Part shown: positions 26,950-34,730 of the stretch, in pieces
Position numbering within the stretch: the stretch's first letter is position 1
Layout of the letters: each line of letters opens with the position of its first letter
From: an uncultured bacterium
GTDB taxonomy: Bacteria > Bacillota_I > Bacilli_A > RFN20 > CAG-826
NCBI GenBank assembly: GCA_949284685.1
Contig: CASDWE010000002.1
Coordinates: 209,064 to 273,063 of the forward strand
Reading direction: 5' to 3'
DNA: 64,000 nucleotides
The notes under the pieces: model-generated
What the model was told of the DNA's origin: nothing
Database searches by the model: none
What the model saw: only the letters and a program-made list of their open reading frames with translations
Program-made: the position numbers and the translations under genes

Positions 26950-28455
26950 TTATTCTGCTACTGTAATAGTAATGATGTGTGAATATGTATTAATAGAAAT
27001 GTTGTAACTTCCTGGTGTGTTAAAGGAAATATTTGTTGCGCTTAAATCGTATGCTTCGCTTTCTACTGCTACATATGCTGAACCAAAGAAATCAACATAT
27101 GGAGATGTTAATTCTGCATTGTAGTATTGAATACCTATTTGCTCACCTGCAGCACTGACTGTAATAGGTGCACTTAATTCATAAACTTCTGGATCATCAC
27201 TGCTTGCAACAAGTTTATAATTTTCATCGATACCCCAACTTCTTCCACCAAAGTTGCCATCAACATAATATGAAGCTTCTGCTGGAACATAGGAATCATT
27301 TTTAGTAACTGTTAATGTCTTAGTATCATAATCATAACTGAAATTATAATAACCATCTTCGACAACTTTCATATTAGATTCGCCAGTTACTAGTGTTTTG
27401 CTTTCTTCACTTAAATTTGATCCTCTAATATATTCATTACCAACACTTGTTTCTCCAGTTGTAGTATCGGTAACAATTGACGCAAACATAAATTGATCTG
27501 CGGCTTTTAAATATACATTGTTTAAGGTATGGACACCATCGGTTTCCACCATTAATGTATGATCATTTTTTAAATCTGCCCAGGCAGTAATGAATTCACC
27601 CTTTAAATAAAATTGTGTGGTTGTTTCAGCTTGTACTTCAGTAGATTCGCCAATTCTTTCCCATTCAAGAGTATCATAATAATTTCTATTATTATATGTT
27701 TCTGGAGAGTCATCTTTTTGGAAGTCGCCAGCTGGATAAGTTGTTAATGTAAATCTATAACGTCCTTCCACTAAAGCGGTGATATTTGAAGTATAATTAT
27801 CAGTGCCTAAACCACCGCCGACAGAAAAATATTCAACACCATCACGAGTTGGTTCGACTAAATATCCACCACCACGTTGATGACCCCATGAATAAGTTTC
27901 GGTTTCTTCATCATAAACAGGATCTGTAAATTGGAATTGATCATTAACGAAAAGATTCATTTCCATAACAAAGATATTTTCTTCACTAGTGGATTTATCT
28001 TCCATATAATGTGCATCTGTATAGACAACACCCCAATTTGATTGTTTTAACAATTCGGTAGCACCACTTCCAGCAAGTGCCCAATGACGTGTATCATCTT
28101 GATAACCGACAAACGAACCAAATATTGATAAATCGTCTGTCACAGGAAGAGTAAAATCATACTCATGTGTTAATGTTGGCTCACCAAACCAACCAAAAAA
28201 TTGTTTATCGGTGATTGTGGTAGTTGGGTCCCATTCCGGAGCGGTTTCTCCATCAACTACATTTTCGGTGTGAATAACAGTTTCACCATCATAATAACTT
28301 ACAACATGTGTTTCAAGACCAGGTTGTGTTGTGGATGTGTTAGGGCCTGGTTCTGTCGAAGTAGATGTTGTCTCAACCGGATCGCATCCTACTAATCCGA
28401 CAGCAAGAAGAAGCCCACACACAAGTGGCAAAAATTTAAATACTTTCGCTTTCAT
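26950..28455 (-). CDS. Starch-binding-like surface lipoprotein (InlB-type repeat plus CBM/SusF-like modules)
   Basis: 501 residues. Lipobox AVGLVGC is near residue 24, then a Thr/Ser/Pro-rich linker. Residues about 49-115 look like a Listeria-Bacteroides (InlB B-type) repeat: VSYYDGETVIHTENVVDGE ... FFGWFGEP. The rest holds three related beta-sandwich units. Each contains a pattern such as YLKGEFITAWADL or YVDGNFGGRSWGID and ends in VTKN- or VAE-like strands, resembling the glucan-binding units of SusE/SusF and of pullulanases. It should hold starch or glycogen fragments at the cell surface for MalE. GGAGG lies 7 nt before the ATG. Transcription appears controlled by the palindrome at 28484-28501. 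Confidence 0.78.
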   Translation of the reverse strand: MKAKVFKFLPLVCGLLLAVGLVGCDPVETTSTSTEPGPNTSTTQPGLETHVVSYYDGETVIHTENVVDGETAPEWDPTTTITDKQFFGWFGEPTLTHEYDFTLPVTDDLSIFGSFVGYQDDTRHWALAGSGATELLKQSNWGVVYTDAHYMEDKSTSEENIFVMEMNLFVNDQFQFTDPVYDEETETYSWGHQRGGGYLVEPTRDGVEYFSVGGGLGTDNYTSNITALVEGRYRFTLTTYPAGDFQKDDSPETYNNRNYYDTLEWERIGESTEVQAETTTQFYLKGEFITAWADLKNDHTLMVETDGVHTLNNVYLKAADQFMFASIVTDTTTGETSVGNEYIRGSNLSEESKTLVTGESNMKVVEDGYYNFSYDYDTKTLTVTKNDSYVPAEASYYVDGNFGGRSWGIDENYKLVASSDDPEVYELSAPITVSAAGEQIGIQYYNAELTSPYVDFFGSAYVAVESEAYDLSATNISFNTPGSYNISINTYSHIITITVAE

Positions 28456-28483
28456 TAGCTTTCCTCCATTAGCTTAATCGTCT

Positions 28484-28501
28484 TGCTTAAACGTTTAAGC
28501 A
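28484..28501 (-). promoter_or_regulatory. Perfect 18-bp palindromic operator, LacI-family type
   Basis: TGCTTAAACGTTTAAGCA is a perfect inverted repeat with a central CG, the usual architecture of LacI-family operators. It lies between the promoter at 28515-28543 and the lipoprotein ATG at 28455, about 15 nt after the predicted transcription start, where a bound repressor would block elongation or initiation. Confidence 0.85.
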
Positions 28502-28514
28502 TTTTCTTAATTTC

Positions 28515-28543
28515 ATAATAAAAGCATTTTTAAACCTTTGCAA
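28515..28543 (-). promoter_or_regulatory. Promoter of the starch-binding-like lipoprotein gene
   Basis: On the minus strand, TTGCAA (28538-28543) and TATTAT (28515-28520) are separated by 17 nt. Further upstream the 28544-28713 stretch has no gene but holds two copies of a half-operator-like TTTAAGCAAAA or TTTTAAGCAAAA. Confidence 0.65.
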
Positions 28544-28713
28544 TCAAATTTTTTTAACAATTTTTTTTGCTGATTTTTTTTAAGCAAAATGCATTTATAT
28601 TTTAACAAAGTTAATTGTGGGTTTTTTATTTTGTAGCAAAATTTTTAATCATTATATTTAAGCAAAAAAATATTTTATAAATGCGTTTTATTTGTATTTT
28701 TGTTTATTTAATT

Positions 28714-30042
28714 TTACCAATCTAAAGAATCTAAATTCATCAAAAAGTCTAATAAACTAATTCTTAAAAAACCTTCTTTTGTGTAATAAAACTTGCCTTC
28801 ATTTTTGACAATAATTACTTTTTTAAATGATTCGGGTATGTTTTTTATTGCTAAATATTCTTGATCTTTTTTTTCGGGTGTATCAATTTGTAAAGCTACC
28901 TGTATGTAATAGGTTTTTAAACCTTTTCTTGCAACAAAATCTACTTCAGTATCTTTTTCAGCATAAATTGGTTTGTTATTTTTATCAAAAGAATTTGTTT
29001 TGACTTTAATTTTCACTACACCTACATCGACTGCAAAACCACGATAACGCAATTCATTATAAACAATATTTTCAATCAAGTCTGTCTCATCAACTTCTCT
29101 AAAATTTAATATTGCGTTTCGGATACCTATATCTTCAAAATAAATTTTATATGGTGAACCTATATATTTTCTACCTTTAACATCATACCTTTGTACTTTA
29201 TTAATCAAATAAGCTTCTTCAAACCAATTGATATAGTCTGCGATTGTATCATTTGTTATGTTAATATGATAAATACTTTTGAATGTATTTTCGATTTTGG
29301 TTGGATTTATTTGTGTTGATATCATCGATGCAATAACGCTTAGTGTTTCATCCAAGCGATTTTGATTTAATCTTTGATGTTTTAGCTTTAAATCTTTTAA
29401 ATAAGTCTCTTTTACAATTGAGATGGCTTGTTGAGTTTTTTCATCATCGTTGATTTGAAGTTGAACCAAAGGAATACCTCCATATCGAATGTATTGATCC
29501 AAAGCATCTCTTTTATCTAAATCTACATTTGAAAGATATTCTAAAAACGAAAGTGGCAAAAGATGTATCCTATCTCCTCTTCCTCCAAATTCGGTATCTA
29601 CTTCACTAGAAAGCAAATTTGAATTACTTCCGGTGACATAAATATCAAAGTTTCCTTTATATATAAATGAATTCAAAACACGCACAAAATTTTCAAGATT
29701 TTGTATTTCATCCAACAAAAGATAATAATGACCATTATCCTTACTTTGTTCATGAATAAAAGTTAAAAACTTTTGACTATCAATCAAAACTTGTCTTCCA
29801 ATCTTTTTCAGTGATTTTCTATCCTTATCGTATTTATCAAGTTTGAGAATGTCTTCTTCATTATCAAAAGCAAATTTGATTATATTATTTGGATTAATGT
29901 GTTTTTCGTTTACCAAATAATTATAAAAAATATTATTCAACAAAAATGATTTTCCACATCTTCTTACTCCAGTGATAATCTTTACTAATCCATTGTTTTG
30001 CTTTTCTATTAGCCTTTTTAAATATAAATCTCTGCTAAACAT
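28714..30042 (-). CDS. ATP-binding protein of the AAA_14 / DUF4143 family
   Basis: 442 residues. The start MFSRDLYLKRLIEKQNNGLV matches the family. The P-loop is TGVRRCGKSFLL, the Walker B stretch LLLDEIQNLENFVRVLN and the sensor region YVTGSNSNLLSSE. The DUF4143 half follows from about residue 190, including EEAYLINKVQRYDVKGRKY and a nuclease-like VDFVARK near the C-terminus. Such proteins are common, often mobile, and their role is unsettled. ATG 30042 was chosen: the longer frame back to TTG 30138 runs through a promoter and a duplicated segment. It is isolated, in the accessory island. Confidence 0.88.
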   Translation of the reverse strand: MFSRDLYLKRLIEKQNNGLVKIITGVRRCGKSFLLNNIFYNYLVNEKHINPNNIIKFAFDNEEDILKLDKYDKDRKSLKKIGRQVLIDSQKFLTFIHEQSKDNGHYYLLLDEIQNLENFVRVLNSFIYKGNFDIYVTGSNSNLLSSEVDTEFGGRGDRIHLLPLSFLEYLSNVDLDKRDALDQYIRYGGIPLVQLQINDDEKTQQAISIVKETYLKDLKLKHQRLNQNRLDETLSVIASMISTQINPTKIENTFKSIYHINITNDTIADYINWFEEAYLINKVQRYDVKGRKYIGSPYKIYFEDIGIRNAILNFREVDETDLIENIVYNELRYRGFAVDVGVVKIKVKTNSFDKNNKPIYAEKDTEVDFVARKGLKTYYIQVALQIDTPEKKDQEYLAIKNIPESFKKVIIVKNEGKFYYTKEGFLRISLLDFLMNLDSLDW

Positions 30043-30045
30043 ATT

Positions 30046-30080
30046 TCGATATTTTTCTCCAAACTGATAGTTTTGTCGAT
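30046..30080. repeat. 35-bp direct repeat, copy 1
   Basis: Matches 30122-30156 with one mismatch. The core TTTTTCTCCAAACTGATAGT is identical in both. Copy 1 spans the codons just before the chosen ATG of the AAA_14 gene; copy 2 lies 76 bp upstream. The 76-bp offset is not a multiple of three. Confidence 0.9.
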
Positions 30081-30084
30081 AATA

Positions 30085-30113
30085 ATTATAATGGTTATCG
30101 CGATATAAATCAA
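30085..30113 (-). promoter_or_regulatory. Promoter of the AAA_14/DUF4143 gene
   Basis: On the minus strand, TTGATT (30108-30113), a 17-nt spacer and TATAAT (30085-30090). It lies exactly between the two direct repeats. Confidence 0.65.
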
Positions 30114-30121
30114 TGTGAACA

Positions 30122-30156
30122 TCGATGTTTTTCTCCAAACTGATAGTTTTGTCGAT
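30122..30156. repeat. 35-bp direct repeat, copy 2
   Basis: Second copy of the repeat at 30046-30080, upstream of the promoter at 30085-30113. The remaining 30157-30319 is A+T-rich and holds no gene I can support. Confidence 0.9.
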
Positions 30157-30319
30157 ATTATTTTAAATCTTAAAAATATGTAATATGATTCAAATATTGT
30201 AAATTATCGTGGAATATTCAACATATTTGAGATTATGTACGGGCTAATATTTAAAACTATACTTCACATTTTTTACAATTAAACCCACAATATGCAATTA
30301 ACATCTATTTAATACTTTT

Positions 30320-31324
30320 TTATTTTCCTCTTACAAATTTGTATCTTTGATTCCTTGATGTTGGTTTATCAGGGAATTCAACTAGCACCATCCCTAATCT
30401 AATTGCGGGATCTAAATAATTTTTTCTAAAATTTGCTCTATCAGAAAGATTTAATAATTTTAGCATTTCTTTGCTTGTGTACCACCTATCTGGAACAAGC
30501 ATTTTTAATAATTTGTTAACATAAGGATTAGTATTTTCTATTATTGATGATGTTTCTATGAGCAATTCTTTGATTGATATATCAATCATTTTAAGCATAA
30601 AGGCAACAAAAACAGTCGATTCCCCGTCATTGTTAGATTCTGCGATAGCATCATAATATTCAGTTTGATATTTCTTGATTAACGATTCAATTGGAATAAA
30701 TTGAAAGATTGGTTTCCATCTACTTAATATTAGATTTTGCCATAGTCTAGCCATTCTACCATTTCCATCACTAAATGGATGAATGAAAACAAATTCATAA
30801 TGGAAAATAGAAGATAAAATTAAAGCATTAATAGTTCCAAAATTGTCTTTCGTCCAATTAATTAAATTAAACATTAGTTCAGGAACCATTTCCCCTAGTG
30901 GTGCTATAAAAACGACATTTCCATTTCCATCAACTACACATTCACCACCAGTTCTATATTTTCCAGGCGTTTTCACAACATCTTTTGTCATGATGGAGTG
31001 AATATATTTCAAATCTTTTTCATTAAAAGGATTCCTTTTAAAAGCAATTTCATATGCCTTAATAGCGTTCTTAATTTCAATAATGTCTTTAGAAGGACCG
31101 ACAACTTTTTTACCATTAATCACATCTTTCACTTGTCCAAATGTCAATGAATTAGCTTCTATTGCACAACTAGACTGAATTGATTTAATTCTATTTTCTT
31201 TTCTAAGCATAGGAAATTGCAAAAAATTATCATAAGAAGAAATTTTTCCAATGTTTTCCATGATAGAAGAGACAAGTTCTAGTATTTCATTTGTAACAGC
31301 AAATGGCGGTACATATTTTTCCAT
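30320..31324 (-). CDS. Fic family protein (AMP/NMP-transferase) with N-terminal inhibitory helix
   Basis: 334 residues. The catalytic Fic motif HPFSDGNGRMAR is at residues 182-193, complete with His and both Arg. An N-terminal inhibitory-helix-like SSCAIEAN at 51-58 keeps the inhibitory Glu56, marking the class II, autoinhibited arrangement. Residues about 275-334 form a winged-helix-like C-terminal domain (WYTSKEMLKLLNLSDRANFR). The family transfers AMP or other nucleotide moieties to target hydroxyls. TATAGT ends 7 nt before the ATG and TTGAAA lies 16 nt above it, with no Shine-Dalgarno, so the mRNA is probably leaderless. The target is unknown. Confidence 0.92.
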   Translation of the reverse strand: MEKYVPPFAVTNEILELVSSIMENIGKISSYDNFLQFPMLRKENRIKSIQSSCAIEANSLTFGQVKDVINGKKVVGPSKDIIEIKNAIKAYEIAFKRNPFNEKDLKYIHSIMTKDVVKTPGKYRTGGECVVDGNGNVVFIAPLGEMVPELMFNLINWTKDNFGTINALILSSIFHYEFVFIHPFSDGNGRMARLWQNLILSRWKPIFQFIPIESLIKKYQTEYYDAIAESNNDGESTVFVAFMLKMIDISIKELLIETSSIIENTNPYVNKLLKMLVPDRWYTSKEMLKLLNLSDRANFRKNYLDPAIRLGMVLVEFPDKPTSRNQRYKFVRGK

Positions 31325-31331
31325 ATTAATA

Positions 31332-31359
31332 ACTATATCATTAATATCACATTTTTCAA
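31332..31359 (-). promoter_or_regulatory. Promoter of the fic gene, predicted leaderless start
   Basis: On the minus strand, TTGAAA (31354-31359), 16 nt, TATAGT (31332-31337), then 7 nt to the ATG at 31324. Confidence 0.7.
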
Positions 31360-31452
31360 TGTTATCTTATAGGGTTTCTTGTATGGTTTCTTGTAGATAA
31401 GCAAATAAAAACAGGACCCATTGTGTGGTTTTTTGTCTTTGGTGTAAGCAAA

Positions 31453-31569
31453 CTATAAAAACTCAAACCATCCGGACTTTTGACCGGTTAGATCTTTCCA
31501 TCTAAGGAATGTTGGATTAGATAGGTTTTGAAGATAAAGGATATACGAAGCAAGATATTTTATATTCAC
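31453..31569 (-). CDS. Possible 38-residue peptide or gene tail, GTG start
   Basis: Open frame with GTG at 31569 preceded by AAGGA at good spacing. It reads MNIKYLASYILYLQNLSNPT and then FLRWKDLTGQKSGWFEFL. The tryptophan-rich C-terminus looks protein-like, but no family is recognised. It may equally be the surviving 3' end of a decayed gene upstream of fic in this accessory island. The frame is open for seven more codons upstream without a start. Confidence 0.25.
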   Translation of the reverse strand: MNIKYLASYILYLQNLSNPTFLRWKDLTGQKSGWFEFL

Positions 31570-31768
31570 AAATCTTTCCTTTTGCTGCGTTTATCATAAG
31601 CGTTTATTACTTCTATGTTGTAAACAACATTTATTAAAAAGAAATTAAGAGAATCGTTAACAAATATATTGAATCCTCAAGACCATTAATGATGATACTT
31701 AACTGGAAACAAAATTATAGTTTTTTTAAATGTGATAAATCAATTAGGAACATTAAAATTTGAATAAA
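31570..31768. other. Gene-free stretch in the accessory island
   Basis: A+T-rich sequence between the small frame at 31453-31569 and the end of the LRR fragment. I see no gene, terminator or RNA here. Confidence 0.5.
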
Positions 31769-32500
31769 TTATTGTATCAACTGTAAATATTGCTCATAAC
31801 TAATATTCCAATGTATTTGCTCTTCATTAGCCCAATAATTATTATAACCATCTAGCTTAGAGGTTGCTTCACAATAAATTTGAAGATTTAAACAATTATA
31901 AAATCCAAACATAGGAATATTGATAATACTATCTGGAATATAAATAGTAAGAATGTCTAAATTTTCATTAAAAGCATATTTAACAATGCTTGTAACTAAA
32001 ACATTTTCACCATTAACGTTTATATATTCAGGAATAGTTAAATTAACATCATCGCCCACATAACCAGTAATAGCAATGGTTTTATTACCTTGACTATCAG
32101 ACATAGCAATATAATTAAATCCATTATAAGTTCCAGTAAAATAGCATCCAAAATATACTGCTGCATTAACATTCCAAATATTATGCCAATTATTTGGTGC
32201 TTCGATAGCCTCGCAATAAACATTAACAGCCCGAATAGCGTTTTCACCAATATATTCGACAGAATTTGGAATATAAATATAATTTAAATTAAAACAATTA
32301 TAAAAAGCATGAGAACCAATTTTAGTTATACTATTAGAAATAACTACAGAAACAAGTTTGCTGTTATCGTTAAAAGCATATGCTTCAATTACTTTAACGA
32401 TTATATTTTCGTCATTAACATTTATATATTCAGGAATGTATATATTTGTATCTAAGCCGCTATAATCATATATAGCTATATATTTAAATACACAACAAAC
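31769..32500 (-). pseudogene. 5'-truncated BspA-type leucine-rich-repeat (LRR_5) protein
   Basis: An uninterrupted frame of about 240 codons from a TGA at 32501-32503 to the stop at 31769 has no plausible start at its head and enters in mid-domain (FKYIAIYDYSGLDTNIYIPE). It holds two tandem copies of a unit of about 110 residues. Each has a YIA-x-(Y/S)-D-x-(Y/S)-G entry, IPEYINVN(D/G)EN, (A/K)YAFN(D/E)N, an LRR_5 strand and FYNC(F/L)NL, then VYCEA or IYCEA. Secreted BspA-like LRR proteins bind host or polysaccharide surfaces, but this piece lacks its signal peptide and N-terminus. It is best read as the residual C-terminal part of a deleted gene. The in-frame ATG at 32104 would make only 111 residues. 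Confidence 0.75.
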
Positions 32501-32650
32501 TCATCGCAAATACTAACCATTTTAATATTCTTACAACTTCTTTATAATGTTCTTGCCTTCTTTGCTTTTAAAGTGGTATTTTTGCTGATGGTGATAAGAC
32601 CCCAAAATTTTAGGATAGGACATAGTGAGCACAAATTGATAAGAATTGGT

Positions 32651-32680
32651 AAAAAACCTATAATGTATAACATTATAGGT
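32651..32680 (-). terminator. Intrinsic terminator of tRNA-Arg
   Basis: Perfect 10-bp stem ACCTATAATG / CATTATAGGT with a 5-nt loop. On the minus strand it is followed by TTTTTT, 11 nt after the tRNA CCA end. The neighbouring 32501-32650 stretch shows no gene I can support. Confidence 0.85.
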
Positions 32681-32691
32681 AGTTGACAAAG

Positions 32692-32767
32692 TGGCGGCCT
32701 TCACGAGAATCGAACTCGTAGTTTTCGATTTAGGAGATCGATGTGTTATCCCTTACACTAGAAGGCC
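32692..32767 (-). tRNA. tRNA-Arg, anticodon CCU, CCA encoded
   Basis: Cloverleaf on the minus strand: acceptor GGCCTTC / GAAGGCC, D stem GTGT/ACAC, anticodon stem TCGAT/ATCGA with loop CTCCTAA (anticodon CCT, reads AGG), T stem ACGAG/CTCGT with loop TTCGATT, discriminator G and encoded CCA. All stems pair fully. It follows the hydrolase gene by 6 bp and is bordered downstream by the decayed island 28.7-32.5 kb, the side where elements integrating into a tRNA 3' end would lie. Confidence 0.95.
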
Positions 32768-32773
32768 CAAAAT

Positions 32774-33694
32774 TTATTTTAAAAAGAAATTTAAAATATC
32801 ATTATAAACTTCGTTTTTAATTTCATCACTTTCATTTAATATTTCATGACGGGCATTTTTATAAACTTTGGTTTCGACATCATTAATTTGATAACGAGCA
32901 TACATTGTTTTTAATTGTTCGGGCGCTTTTCCATAACCAGCGACAGGGTCATCTTCACCCGCGATTATGAATAACTTTAATTTTTTATTAACTTTTTTTA
33001 AAAATTTATCTTTGTATAAACGATTTAATCCTTTTAAAAATTCATAGCAGAAACCATTGTTTGGACCAAATCCACATAATGGATCAGCAATATAACTATC
33101 AACATTAGCTTGATTATAGCTTAACCAATCATATTCAGTTCTTGGATTTTCAATTTTCTTATTAAAACCACCAAACATTAATTTAGCTAAAATCTTAGAT
33201 TTTTTGTCTCTATTTTTAGCTTTAACTATCATTTTTGATAACATAAATCCAAATGGAACAGCAGGATTTTTGCTTCCACTTCCACATAAAACGACCTTGC
33301 TAACATGTTCTGGATAGCGTTGAATGAAATCTTGACAAATAAATGAACCCATCGAATGGGAAAAAATATAAATAGGGACCATTGATAGACGCAAAAGAGC
33401 GACCAAATCATCGATTGCTTGAACCATTTTTCTAAAACCAGAAGTCGGCCAAATACCTAGATTAGACTTATCTTTATTAACATTTTCGCCTTGTCCAAAC
33501 ATATCAATACAATAAACATTAAAATTATTTTTACAAAGAAACATAGCAAAATCATGATAACGCGATGAAGTTTCTTCCATTCCTGTCACAATAATTACAT
33601 TTCCTTTAATTGGTTCATCATTAGTCCATGATAAACCATACATTTTAGAACGATCTTTTAAAATAAGTTCCACTCTTTGTTTTTTGATTACCAT
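32774..33694 (-). CDS. Alpha/beta hydrolase, lysophospholipase/monoacylglycerol lipase-like
   Basis: 306 residues, Hydrolase_4 (serine aminopeptidase S33) family. The nucleophile elbow is FSHSMGSFICQDF, the acid Asp is in IAGEDDPVAGYGKAP and the His in ARHEILNES, all in the canonical order. The early VTGMEETSSRY is the oxyanion-hole region. No signal peptide is present, so it is cytoplasmic or membrane-associated; it probably hydrolyses lysophospholipids or monoacylglycerols. AGGAGG precedes the ATG. It is last protein gene of the pcrA-ligA-gatCAB-galE run and directly precedes tRNA-Arg. Confidence 0.88.
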   Translation of the reverse strand: MVIKKQRVELILKDRSKMYGLSWTNDEPIKGNVIIVTGMEETSSRYHDFAMFLCKNNFNVYCIDMFGQGENVNKDKSNLGIWPTSGFRKMVQAIDDLVALLRLSMVPIYIFSHSMGSFICQDFIQRYPEHVSKVVLCGSGSKNPAVPFGFMLSKMIVKAKNRDKKSKILAKLMFGGFNKKIENPRTEYDWLSYNQANVDSYIADPLCGFGPNNGFCYEFLKGLNRLYKDKFLKKVNKKLKLFIIAGEDDPVAGYGKAPEQLKTMYARYQINDVETKVYKNARHEILNESDEIKNEVYNDILNFFLK

Positions 33695-33714
33695 AATTTG
33701 CCTCCTAAATATTA

Positions 33715-34728
33715 TTAATTATAGCCGTTTGGATTTAAAGATTGCCAATGGAAAGAATCTTTACATGCTTTTATTATATCGTATTTGCACTGAAAGCCTA
33801 ATTCTTGATATGCTTTTCTTACATCAGCGTAATAAATATCAATATCCCCTGGTCTTCTTGGTTTAAATTGATAAGGAATTTTAATATTGTTTGCTTTTTC
33901 AAAAGCATGAACTAATTGTAAAACGCTGACACCTTCTCCTCGACCAAGATTATAAATATGCACACCTGTTTCATTTGATAATTTATTTAAAGATAAGATG
34001 TGACCTTTTGCCAAATCCATCACATGAATATAATCGCGAACTCCCGTTCCATCAATCGTATTATAGTCACTACCAAAAATATCTAAATGATCAAGTTTTT
34101 TAATTGCTACCTGGCTAATATATGGCATTAAATTATTTGGTATTCCATTTGGATCTTCACCAATTAATCCGCTAGGATGTGCGCCGATTGGATTAAAATA
34201 CCTTAATATAATAACGTTAAGCCAGGAATGATTTTTTGCTAGGTTAATCAGACAATTTTCAATTTCTACTTTGTTATAAGCATACGGACTAAAGCACTCA
34301 CCAATTTCTGCATCTTCATTAACTGGTATTGTTTTTGGCTTTCCATAAACCGTCGCAGAAGAGGAAAAAACAATATTTTTTACATGATATTTTATTATTA
34401 AATTAAATAATATGATTGAGCCATCAACATTGTTATGATGATATATTTCTGGATGAAGAACTGATTCTTTAACAGATTTTAATCCAGCAAAATGGATGAC
34501 AGATGTAATATCTTCTTTTTTAAATACTTCTTCTAATTTTTTTTCATCTAAAATAGAAATCTCGTAAAATATTGGCTTTTTGCCAGTTATTTTTTCAATT
34601 CGACTCAAAACTTCTTTTTTTGAATTGCATAAATTATCAACGATAATTACTTTATTATTATCATTTAATAATTCACATACAGTATGTGAACCGATATAAC
34701 CACATCCACCTGTTACGAGTATTGACAT
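33715..34728 (-). CDS. galE: UDP-glucose 4-epimerase
   Basis: 337 residues, extended short-chain dehydrogenase fold. NAD-binding VTGGCGYIGSHTVCEL is at the N-terminus. FAGLKSVKES, the catalytic Ser region SSSATVYG, the YxxxK pair in SPYAYNKVEIE, and LRYFNPIGAHPSG are all diagnostic of GalE. It interconverts UDP-glucose and UDP-galactose for galactose use and glycan synthesis. It starts 2 bp after the gatB stop, with GGGG upstream, so it is co-transcribed. No other Leloir genes are nearby. Confidence 0.94.
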   Translation of the reverse strand: MSILVTGGCGYIGSHTVCELLNDNNKVIIVDNLCNSKKEVLSRIEKITGKKPIFYEISILDEKKLEEVFKKEDITSVIHFAGLKSVKESVLHPEIYHHNNVDGSIILFNLIIKYHVKNIVFSSSATVYGKPKTIPVNEDAEIGECFSPYAYNKVEIENCLINLAKNHSWLNVIILRYFNPIGAHPSGLIGEDPNGIPNNLMPYISQVAIKKLDHLDIFGSDYNTIDGTGVRDYIHVMDLAKGHILSLNKLSNETGVHIYNLGRGEGVSVLQLVHAFEKANNIKIPYQFKPRRPGDIDIYYADVRKAYQELGFQCKYDIIKACKDSFHWQSLNPNGYN

Positions 34729-34730
34729 TT

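Noticed and set aside
30046-30156. CRISPR-like repeat pair
   Set aside because: Only two copies, spaced 76 bp apart with a promoter between them, and no cas gene; treated as a direct repeat instead.
32531-32623. Minus-strand frame of 30 residues starting MSYPKILGSYHH
   Set aside because: It lies close to tRNA-Arg in gene-free sequence, has no ribosome binding site, and no family resemblance; too short to support.
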